DNA of 7,157 bases from the NCBI GenBank assembly GCA_958442925.1, contig CAUCIO010000112.1, forward strand, positions 1-7,157, in the 5' to 3' direction. The position numbers were made by a program, and so were the translations under genes. How positions within the stretch are numbered: the first letter of the stretch is position 1; each line of letters begins with the position of its first letter. The notes beneath the pieces were generated by a model. That model did no database searches. It was not told the DNA's origin and saw only the letters and a list, made by a program, of their open reading frames with translations. This document shows, piece after piece, positions 1-5,867 of this stretch. Source of the stretch: an uncultured Clostridium sp. GTDB taxonomy: Bacteria; Bacillota; Clostridia; Lachnospirales; Lachnospiraceae.

Positions 1-46
1 TATTTAAATACACCTGATTTTTATATCGGTACACAATATCTGCCAC
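1..46 (-). CDS. Start of a radical SAM protein, probably TatD-associated type (partial, runs off the left edge)
   Basis: Only the first 15 codons are in the window; they read VADIVYRYKNQVYLN with a GTG start. A good ribosome binding site (AAGGAGG, plus-strand 55-61) sits 8 nt upstream of this GTG, and the gene begins 29 nt after the preceding stop, so it is probably the next gene of the same transcript. The pattern IVYxYKNxxYLN resembles the opening of the TatD nuclease-associated radical SAM family, where it runs directly into an LTNRC-type segment and the cysteines that bind the 4Fe-4S cluster. Those cysteines would lie just outside the window, so the family call rests on recognition of a short N-terminus from memory. 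That a gene starts here is much surer than its identity. Confidence 0.5.
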   Translation of the reverse strand, partial: MADIVYRYKNQVYLN

Positions 47-54
47 AACAGTCT

Positions 55-61
55 CCTCCTT
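55..61 (-). promoter_or_regulatory. Ribosome binding site of the left-edge gene
   Basis: AAGGAGG on the minus strand lies 8 nt before the GTG at 44-46. It matches the 16S anti-Shine-Dalgarno sequence well and is the main evidence that a new gene starts in the last 46 bases of the window. Confidence 0.7.
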
Positions 62-75
62 CTCTCTCCTGCATC

Positions 76-612
76 CTATCCCTGGGAACCAATCCGCCAT
101 CGGTATTTTACTTTCAGCCGATCAAAAGCAGTTCCCACAGCCAGAAAGGCCAGAGCACTTCCTCCAGACTGCACCGCACTTCCTGATACTGAGGCCAAAA
201 AGGCTGTGTGGAAGCCAAACAGGAGACCTTCTGCTAAAAAGTAACCGAGAGCCGACAGAAAAAATGACAGCAATAAAGCAACGGTGTTTCTTCTGGTAAT
301 GATCCGATCTCCTCTGCTTGAAAAAGGGAGAACAATCAGCGGTTTAATTAAAAAAGTGGCCGGAGCCCATAAGGGTGCTGTCAACAGATCTGCGATTACA
401 CCTCCCGCTGCTCCTGCTGCCATAGCATAGGGCCGGGGCAGCAGGGCGGCTGCCAGGTAAATCACTGCATCGCCAAAATGAATATAGCCTCCATTTACGC
501 CGGTAGGCAGGTGGAACCAGAGAGTCAGGGCGGCTGTCAGAGCTGCCATGACAGCCGCCTGGGTCATAAGCTCCAGTTTTCTGTCAAAAGTTTTATAATT
601 CGTCTGTTTCAC
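76..612 (-). CDS. ECF transporter S-component-like membrane protein (TIGR04002-like), possible vitamin B6 transporter
   Basis: The predicted protein has 178 residues and is almost entirely membrane-embedded, with about six hydrophobic segments (roughly 13-34, 42-59, 61-80, 84-98, 109-132 and 135-163). Small size, an Ala-rich first helix with AxxxA spacing (AAVMAALTAAL, 19-29), a YIHFGDAVIYLAA segment (43-55) and the APATFLIKP turn (83-91) fit the substrate-binding S component of an energy-coupling-factor vitamin importer; it resembles the TIGR04002 family. The open frame extends upstream to 759, but those extra residues overlap the kinase gene and are not membrane-like. The GTG at 610-612 has AAAGGAGG 9 nt upstream, so I start there. 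The gene overlaps the end of the B6 kinase gene by 20 nt, which implies translational coupling and suggests pyridoxine, pyridoxal or pyridoxamine as substrate, as proposed for PdxU-type S components. The EcfA/EcfT energising module is not in the window. The S-component class is fairly firm; the substrate is inference. Confidence 0.8.
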   Translation of the reverse strand: MKQTNYKTFDRKLELMTQAAVMAALTAALTLWFHLPTGVNGGYIHFGDAVIYLAAALLPRPYAMAAGAAGGVIADLLTAPLWAPATFLIKPLIVLPFSSRGDRIITRRNTVALLLSFFLSALGYFLAEGLLFGFHTAFLASVSGSAVQSGGSALAFLAVGTAFDRLKVKYRWRIGSQG

Positions 613-1489
613 AGCCTGACGCCTCCTTTCCAAGCTCCCAGAGATACGTCTCAAAGCAGATTCCATCATTTCGGTCTGTTCCATCTTCCATAGCGCTCCT
701 GACCCCTTTGCCGATAAAATCCACCGCTCTGCGGACTCCGGACAAAAGAGAAGATCCATTCATAAGAGAGGCCGTAACAACCGAGGCCAGAATATCACCC
801 GTTCCGGAATAGCTGCCTCCCGTTTTGGGAGAAACTACCCATTGGCTGCTTCCATCTTCTGAAATAACGAAATTTCCAATCTTCCCATTTTCCGGTTCAG
901 AAAACTCAATGCCTGTAATGACAGCGCCCCTCAGCGAATAAGCTTCCTTTAGAATTGTCCCCAGTTTTTCAGACAACTCAAGTTTTTCCTGCCTGCAGAG
1001 AATGTTTACAGATTCCCAGTCTGGCAGGGATGTTTTGGCCTGCCTTCCCAGTAGAAGCGCCTCTGTCAGATTCGGCGTAATTACATGGGCTTTTTCTGCC
1101 AGACAGCTGACAGCCTGCTCCATGTGCCTGTCAAAAATACTGTATCGTTCCCCATTATCCCCTAAGACAGGATCCACCACAATGACTGTATTTTCTTCAG
1201 AAAAGTCCTGAATAAACGTAAGGATCTGCTCTGCCTGTGTTTTGTTTAAAAGGAAGCCGGAATAAATGCCGTCAAACTGCACTCCCTGCCGCTTCCAAAG
1301 CTTTGAGACAGCAGCCATGGGCGCTGTGAAATCTTCACAGACATAATCCCCGTATCCCGTCTGCCCGCTGAGTATAGCTGTGGGAAGAGGAACAGCCTGT
1401 ACTCCCATAACTGACAGGATAGGGAGAGCCGCTGTAAGAGAACACTTCCCAAAGCCGGATAAATCATGAATCACTGCTGCTTTTTTCAC
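593..1489 (-). CDS. pdxK: Pyridoxal/pyridoxamine kinase (PdxK/PdxY family)
   Basis: The 298-residue protein belongs to the ribokinase-fold family that phosphorylates pyridoxal, pyridoxamine or pyridoxine with ATP in the cytoplasm, the trapping step of vitamin B6 salvage. Diagnostic segments are the N-terminal AVIHDLSGFGKCSL (5-18), the VVDPVLGDNG motif (104-113), ITPNLTEA (137-144) and the C-terminal anion-hole/catalytic motif YSGTGDILAS (227-236), in which Asp232 is the expected catalytic base. The length is close to the usual 280-300. Translation starts at a GTG with AAAGGAG 10 nt upstream, and the second codon opens directly into the conserved N-terminus. The end overlaps the S-component gene by 20 nt. 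A 93-nt gap with a possible promoter precedes it, so it can be expressed independently of the sensor kinase. A thiamine-pathway HMP kinase (ThiD) is the closest alternative, but the HDLSGFG opening favours the B6 kinase. The exact substrate preference cannot be read from sequence. Confidence 0.92.
   Translation of the reverse strand: MKKAAVIHDLSGFGKCSLTAALPILSVMGVQAVPLPTAILSGQTGYGDYVCEDFTAPMAAVSKLWKRQGVQFDGIYSGFLLNKTQAEQILTFIQDFSEENTVIVVDPVLGDNGERYSIFDRHMEQAVSCLAEKAHVITPNLTEALLLGRQAKTSLPDWESVNILCRQEKLELSEKLGTILKEAYSLRGAVITGIEFSEPENGKIGNFVISEDGSSQWVVSPKTGGSYSGTGDILASVVTASLMNGSSLLSGVRRAVDFIGKGVRSAMEDGTDRNDGICFETYLWELGKEASGCETDEL
622..629 (-). promoter_or_regulatory. Ribosome binding site that sets the S-component start
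   Basis: AAAGGAGG on the minus strand lies inside the last codons of the B6 kinase gene, 9 nt before the GTG at 610-612. It decides in favour of a 178-residue product over the longer open frame that begins at 759. Confidence 0.75.
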
Positions 1490-1519
1490 TGATGTTAAGC
1501 TCCTTTCTGCATTTTCAAC

Positions 1520-1548
1520 AGTATACAGCAGAAGTGTACATGTTTAAA
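1520..1548 (-). promoter_or_regulatory. Possible sigma-A-type promoter for the B6 kinase gene
   Basis: On the minus strand a TATACT hexamer (plus 1520-1525) is preceded by TTTAAA (plus 1543-1548) with a 17-nt spacer. The -10 is good; the -35 is a poor match to TTGACA. A transcript would begin near 1513, just upstream of the Shine-Dalgarno site at 1500-1506. The surrounding 93 nt are AT-rich, as expected for a promoter region. This is pattern matching only. Confidence 0.35.
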
Positions 1549-1582
1549 TAGACAAAAATGTATTTTTTTACAGGTACAGTTT

Positions 1583-4180
1583 TTAATTTTTCTTGTTTCC
1601 TGTCATCCTCTCCAGCGTCCTGCACAGAACAGGGAAGTTAATTGGCTTAGAAATATGAGCATTCATTCCCGCCTTTTCCGTAGCCTCAATATCTTCAGAA
1701 AAGGCATTGGCTGTAATGGCAATAATCGGAACCGTTTCTGCATCAGCCCGTTCATGTTTGAGATTTCTGATTGCCAATGCAGCTTCACAGCCATCCATTT
1801 CCGGCATCTGCATGTCCATCAGCACAGCGTCAAAGTATGAAACCGGAGAAGAGCAGAATATTTCCAGAGCTTCTCTGCCATTCCATGCCTCTGTCACTTC
1901 AATTCCAGCCATGCCCAGCATTTCCCTGCATATCTCCATATTGATTTCATTGTCTTCTGCCAGCAGGACTCTGAGCCCTGACAGACTTGTATACTCCGGC
2001 TCATGACGCTCGCTTGTTTCAGAACTTTCAAAAGGACTTTCATCCGCTCCCTCTGCTTCCGTATCAGGCAGGATTTCGAACGGAATCAGCAGAGTAAATT
2101 CGCTGCCCTCTCCCAGTTTACTGTTTACGCTGATTTGCCCGTCCATCTGGCTGACAATACTTTTTACAATCGCCATTCCCAGGCCTGTTCCGGCAACGTA
2201 TTTCGCGCCGAATCTGGTTTCCCTCTCATAGGGCAGAAACAGACGTGTTAAGAATTCCTCAGACATTCCGGCTCCTGTGTCAGAGACGATAATGCGGAAC
2301 ACATCCCCGGACTGTTCCACCATCTGTTCGACAGAGACAGCGATGGAATCACCGGGCTTTGTAAACTTAAAAGCATTGGACAGCAGATTGTTCATTACTT
2401 GTCCCAGCCGGAAGGAATCGCCTTTTACTTTCCTGTTTTTGAGATGGAAGGAAGCGGTAAAATTCTTTTCCTCCCGTTCAGCCTGAATGACAAAAGGAGC
2501 TGTGTAATCACCGACTGCTGTTTTCAAATCAAACTCATTATGTTCAATGGTGATTTTTCCCTTTCGGACCTGAGATATTTCTAAAATGTCATTGATCAGT
2601 CCCAGAAGCTGACGGCTGGAAGCTCCAATCCGTTTCAGATATCCCTCCACCTGTTTTGTATCTTCCGGATGCTTTTCCGCCAGCTCAGTCATTCCGATAA
2701 TGGCGCTTAACGGAGTTCTCATATCGTGGGACATAGCTGAGAAAAACTGACTCTGGGCATCCTCATTCTTTTTAGCAGTGTCCAGGGCTGTCTCCAGAAT
2801 CTGCTGATGTTTAAGCTGGTTTTTCTTTTCCTCATCCACTTCGCGAAAGCAGAGCACAGCCTCATTTTTATTCAGGGACTCATCATAGAGAAGGCGGACG
2901 TTTACCCACCGGTAGCCATCCTGAAACTGTCTTTGGAAATCGCCGCCATAGTCCTGAACCTTGTGGGACACAAGGCGGTTAATATTTTCCAGTGAAAAGC
3001 TTTTAATAAAATCCTGATAGGCCTTTTCCTCAATTACCGCTCCTACTGTTTTCAGGAAATCGCTGTAGCTGCCTTTTTCAGGAACCTGGGAACGGACATA
3101 ATCCGAGCCTTTGATCATATCATAGGTATCGTTTTTAAAGTTTATCCGGTAGACTGCATAGAATGAATTTCCAAGAACCTGAACCGTCTCATTAATCCGC
3201 TTCATTTTTCTGCTGAGCAGAAAGCTTTTAACGCCCATAAACACTGCCATAACAAAACAGAAGCTGAACAGCCCCACATACCAAAGTGTTGCATTCCAGA
3301 AGCTTCCCAGCAGTTCTTTGTAGGGGATGGTTACAATACAGATCCAGCCATTATCCATCTTTTCATAATAGACGCCTCTTTTTTCGCCGTTCGGATTAAT
3401 TACATAAGGATTATTTTCCGGCAATGTTCCCTTTTTGATATCATTCAGGATTCGTTTCAGATAAGGATCGACTCGTTCCACTTCCAGACAGGTCTCGCTG
3501 TACAGTACATTTCCGGCTCTATCGCAGAGATAATAAGAGCTTCCTTTTGGCAGTTCTTCATTGTTTGTGCTGATTCTGAATTTTTCTGGAAAAATATCGA
3601 ATACAAGAAAGGTTTCAGGTGTTTTACATTTCTTAGCGATGGTAATAACCGGTATCTTCTGGCAGGAATCTTCATACATGTCACTGAAAATAACAGATCC
3701 GTCTGCTTCCTCTGCCTGACGATACCACTCATGGGCAGAAGGATCGTAGTTTTTATTTTTGATAGCCTCGACAGCAGGAATGACGGATCCGTCTATGACT
3801 GCGTAAGGCAGAATCGAATTTTTACCGAATGCAGCGCCGGTATTTTTATAAAAAACTGACAGCCACTCTTTCAGCTGTGTTTCACTGGGACTGTTTTCCA
3901 GAAACTGATCCAGATATCTGCCCTGTATGTTCATCAGCATCTGGTATGCCGTAATGTTTTTCTCTTCCTCTACAGAATAGGAGCGGGCAAGTCCGTCTCC
4001 CATGACTCTGGCATTATCCAGCAGGTTATTTCGTATCATATGAAAACTTGCGGCAGAAATGACTGCGAACAGAGCCAGCAGAATCAGGCTCTCCCTTGTC
4101 CGCAGCAGAGTTTCTTTCAGTTTTCTCTGCTTTCCACCATGGCTGTTTCCTTTTCTGTCTGCACTGTTCTGTCTAACCAT
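1583..4180 (-). CDS. Membrane hybrid sensor histidine kinase: dCache - PAS-like - HisKA - HATPase - receiver
   Basis: The 865-residue protein has a first membrane helix (about 31-49), an extracellular dCache-like sensor (about 50-292), a second helix (about 296-318), a PAS-like region (about 331-450), a HisKA domain with phosphoacceptor His485 in FFSAMSHDMRTPLSAIIG, an ATPase domain (N box NNLLSNAFKFT 597-607, G1 DTGAGM 634-639, G2 GTGLGM 664-669), an acidic linker (703-730) and a C-terminal receiver (about 735-860). The receiver keeps acidic residues Glu742/Asp743, phosphoacceptor Asp789 in VLMDMQMPEMDG, Thr823 and Lys845. All catalytic residues are intact, so it should autophosphorylate and pass phosphate from His485 to Asp789. 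Translation starts at an ATG 3 nt after the hpt stop; its AAGGAG (plus 4187-4192) lies in the last hpt codons, so the two are coupled. The ligand is unknown; the pocket retains an amino-acid/amine-type signature. There is no DNA-binding output domain. Confidence 0.93.
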   Translation of the reverse strand: MVRQNSADRKGNSHGGKQRKLKETLLRTRESLILLALFAVISAASFHMIRNNLLDNARVMGDGLARSYSVEEEKNITAYQMLMNIQGRYLDQFLENSPSETQLKEWLSVFYKNTGAAFGKNSILPYAVIDGSVIPAVEAIKNKNYDPSAHEWYRQAEEADGSVIFSDMYEDSCQKIPVITIAKKCKTPETFLVFDIFPEKFRISTNNEELPKGSSYYLCDRAGNVLYSETCLEVERVDPYLKRILNDIKKGTLPENNPYVINPNGEKRGVYYEKMDNGWICIVTIPYKELLGSFWNATLWYVGLFSFCFVMAVFMGVKSFLLSRKMKRINETVQVLGNSFYAVYRINFKNDTYDMIKGSDYVRSQVPEKGSYSDFLKTVGAVIEEKAYQDFIKSFSLENINRLVSHKVQDYGGDFQRQFQDGYRWVNVRLLYDESLNKNEAVLCFREVDEEKKNQLKHQQILETALDTAKKNEDAQSQFFSAMSHDMRTPLSAIIGMTELAEKHPEDTKQVEGYLKRIGASSRQLLGLINDILEISQVRKGKITIEHNEFDLKTAVGDYTAPFVIQAEREEKNFTASFHLKNRKVKGDSFRLGQVMNNLLSNAFKFTKPGDSIAVSVEQMVEQSGDVFRIIVSDTGAGMSEEFLTRLFLPYERETRFGAKYVAGTGLGMAIVKSIVSQMDGQISVNSKLGEGSEFTLLIPFEILPDTEAEGADESPFESSETSERHEPEYTSLSGLRVLLAEDNEINMEICREMLGMAGIEVTEAWNGREALEIFCSSPVSYFDAVLMDMQMPEMDGCEAALAIRNLKHERADAETVPIIAITANAFSEDIEATEKAGMNAHISKPINFPVLCRTLERMTGNKKN

Positions 4181-4183
4181 ATA

Positions 4184-4534
4184 TTACTCCTTCAGGGCCT
4201 CGACTGTTTCTTCATAGGCTTTGTCAATACTTCTCATCAGTTCTCTGGCTTCGGAGAGCTTTCCAGCTTTTAGAAGCTCTACCTGCCTGCTTGTAAGCTG
4301 ATAAAGATTTTTCATTGAAAGATTTCCCGTTACGCCCTTTAAGGTATGAGATTTCATAATGGATGTCTCGATGTCTCCCTTATCAAGAACCTCTTTCAGC
4401 TGGCTGTAGGTCTCGTCCTCCAGAAACTTTCCCAGAAACCGCTCAAACATGGCTTCGCTGTCCATAAAGCGTTCCAGAGCTTCCTCAATCTGGATCCCGA
4501 CTGCTGTCAGCCTGTTATATCTTTCTCTGTTCAT
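4184..4534 (-). CDS. Stand-alone Hpt (histidine phosphotransfer) protein
   Basis: The 116-residue protein is a single helical Hpt domain of the usual size. It carries the phosphotransfer motif SHTLKGVTGNLSM (62-74), with His63 as the expected phospho-accepting residue, preceded by a helix rich in Phe and acidic residues (about 27-42) and followed by helices to the end. It would take phosphate from the receiver Asp789 of the adjacent hybrid kinase and pass it to a response regulator elsewhere. There is no membrane segment or signal peptide, so it is cytoplasmic. The ATG start has AGAGGAG 8 nt upstream (plus 4543-4549). Its stop lies 3 nt before the kinase start. In many hybrid kinases the Hpt domain is fused to the C-terminus; here it is a separate gene placed upstream. 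The pairing with the adjacent kinase is inferred from position. Confidence 0.9.
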   Translation of the reverse strand: MNRERYNRLTAVGIQIEEALERFMDSEAMFERFLGKFLEDETYSQLKEVLDKGDIETSIMKSHTLKGVTGNLSMKNLYQLTSRQVELLKAGKLSEARELMRSIDKAYEETVEALKE

Positions 4535-4566
4535 CTTTCATACTCCTCTTTCTGTTTGCTAATCTG

Positions 4567-4579
4567 TATCCGGCGGATA
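4567..4579. repeat. Near-perfect short palindrome (possible operator)
   Basis: TATCCG-G-CGGATA is a 6-1-6 dyad located upstream of the hpt start and its ribosome binding site. The single-base centre makes an RNA hairpin unlikely, so a protein-binding site is the more natural reading. Its half-site recurs at 4613-4618, in the same orientation as the left arm. Confidence 0.4.
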
Positions 4580-4620
4580 AACTTCATTCTACCTCATCTG
4601 CAGTAAGAAGTGTATCCGCC
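4572..4620. repeat. 8-bp inverted repeat (GGCGGATA / TATCCGCC) spanning the malY-hpt gap
   Basis: GGCGGATA at 4572-4579 pairs perfectly with TATCCGCC at 4613-4620 across 33 nt. The same region holds a direct repeat, TGTATCCG, at 4565-4572 and 4611-4618. No U-run follows on the transcribed strand, so it does not look like an intrinsic terminator. It could be a two-site operator for the hpt-kinase pair, or chance. Confidence 0.4.
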
Positions 4621-4635
4621 ATATTTAAGGAATCA

Positions 4636-5850
4636 TCACCGCAGGTGTCTGGCCATACAGCTGTGATTTTGTCCGTTCACCGCCTGAGCGAAACGATACA
4701 GCCCATCCATCATAACAGTCTGAGGACAGGCCAGATTCATCCGCTCAAAGCCATCTCCCTCCGGGCCAAACATACTGCCCTCGTCAAAGAACAGATCGGC
4801 TTCCTCCATAATCCTCTCCTGCTCCTGCGGCGTCCAGCCAAGAGAACGCAGATCCAGCCACTGGAGATAAGTTCCCTCCAGCGGGGCTGCCTTTACCTGC
4901 GGGCAGTGTTCTTTCAGAAAATCCTTTAACAGCAGATGATTTCTGTAAATCACCTGGACAGCCTCTGAAAGCCACTCATCGCACCTGGTATAGGCGGCTT
5001 CCATAGCTTTATAGCCCAGAGCATTTACACGTCCCTCGTAGGAAACGCGGCCCATCTCCGTTTTCAGCCTGTGCCGTCTCTCCCGATCAGGCAGAATCAC
5101 ACAGGAAGCCTCCAGCCCGGCCAGATTAAAGGTCTTGCTGGGAGCGATACAGGTCATGGTATTCACTGCATTTTCCTCTGATAAAGAGGCAAAGGAAGTA
5201 AACTCATGGCCCGGCATAATCAGATCACAGTGAATTTCATCAGAAATCACAAACACATGATGGCGCAGGCAGATTTCGCTGACTCGTAAAAGCTCCTCCC
5301 TGGTCCACACCCGTCCTACCGGGTTGTGGGGATTGCAGAGAATTAACAGCGTATTGTTCGGATCAGCAGCCAAAGTCTCCAGCTTGTCAAAATCGATCTG
5401 ATAGGATAGACTCTCCCCTTCTTTCAGAGGGCATTTGACTGTCCGTCTTCCGTTTGTCTCCACTGCCTTATAAAAAGGAGGGTATACAGGAGGCATAATA
5501 ATGACTCCATTTTCCGGCTCCGTAAAGGCCAGCACGCCGTGATAAAGGGCGTTCACCACTCCCGGAGTGGTGTAAAACCACTCCGGCCTCGTCTCCCAGC
5601 CGTATCTGCGTTTCGTCCAGTTTGTACCAGCCCCATACCAGGACGGCTCCGCTGTCTGATATCCCAGCACCGCCGTATCCAGATACTCCTTTAAAGCCTC
5701 AATAATCTCCGGCGGATTTTTAAACTCCATATCTGCAATGGAGAACGGGACAATTCCCCTGCCAACCTGCGGTTTTTTCTTTTTCATCAGATTCCATTTT
5801 ACAGATCCGTTGTCATACCGATCCAGAACTGTCTCAAAATCGTATTTCAT
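4636..5850 (-). CDS. MalY/PatB-type PLP-dependent C-S lyase (cystathionine beta-lyase-like aminotransferase fold)
   Basis: The 404-residue protein is a fold-type I PLP enzyme of the MalY/PatB subgroup, which cleaves the C-S bond of cystathionine or cysteine to yield homocysteine or sulfide, pyruvate and ammonia in the cytoplasm. The subgroup signature is visible from the start: NGSVKWN (14-20), PFSIADMEFKNPPEI (35-49), then GYQ (63-65), TPGVVNAL (95-102), PPVYPPFY (120-127) and CNPHNPVGR (172-180). The PLP site has Asn173, Asp204 in ISDEIHCDL and the Schiff-base lysine Lys239 in APSKTFNLAGL; Arg370 in FERMNLACP is the expected carboxylate-binding residue. Length is normal for the family (about 390-400). 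The ATG has AAAGGGGG 7 nt upstream. It follows polC by only 17 nt with no terminator, so co-transcription is likely. Whether cystathionine or cysteine is the main substrate, and any regulatory side role as in E. coli MalY, cannot be told. Confidence 0.92.
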   Translation of the reverse strand: MKYDFETVLDRYDNGSVKWNLMKKKKPQVGRGIVPFSIADMEFKNPPEIIEALKEYLDTAVLGYQTAEPSWYGAGTNWTKRRYGWETRPEWFYTTPGVVNALYHGVLAFTEPENGVIIMPPVYPPFYKAVETNGRRTVKCPLKEGESLSYQIDFDKLETLAADPNNTLLILCNPHNPVGRVWTREELLRVSEICLRHHVFVISDEIHCDLIMPGHEFTSFASLSEENAVNTMTCIAPSKTFNLAGLEASCVILPDRERRHRLKTEMGRVSYEGRVNALGYKAMEAAYTRCDEWLSEAVQVIYRNHLLLKDFLKEHCPQVKAAPLEGTYLQWLDLRSLGWTPQEQERIMEEADLFFDEGSMFGPEGDGFERMNLACPQTVMMDGLYRFAQAVNGQNHSCMARHLR

Positions 5851-5867
5851 ATCGTTTCCCCCTTTAT

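Noticed and set aside
613..759. N-terminal extension of the S-component open frame beginning at the ATG at 757-759
   Set aside because: It lies wholly within the B6 kinase coding region, is polar and unlike a membrane S component, and a strong ribosome binding site marks the GTG at 610-612 instead.
1549..1582. Possible intrinsic terminator after the hybrid kinase
   Set aside because: The only stem is TGTA/TACA around an A-rich loop, followed by five Ts. Four AT-rich pairs are too weak to support a terminator call.
1490..1582. Riboswitch or PdxR (MocR-type) site upstream of the B6 kinase
   Set aside because: The 93 nt hold no recognisable conserved aptamer or direct-repeat operator; the short palindromes GTATAC and TGTACA are too short to be meaningful.
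1707..2006. Plus-strand open frames opposite the kinase receiver, and similar ones opposite malY, pdxK and polC
   Set aside because: They are antisense to well-supported genes, and their translations show low-complexity Ser/Cys/His-rich composition typical of non-coding shadows.
3457..3732. Minus-strand open frame of 91 codons inside the kinase gene
   Set aside because: It is a shifted-frame shadow of the dCache coding region, has no family resemblance and would need an implausible nested start.
4572..4620. Inverted repeat as terminator of malY
   Set aside because: The stem is 8 bp with a 33-nt loop and there is no U-run after it on the minus-strand transcript.
4561..4635. Promoter for hpt in the malY-hpt gap
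   Set aside because: A TAGAAT hexamer is present on the minus strand, but nothing like TTGACA sits 16-18 nt upstream and there is no extended -10; not enough to call.
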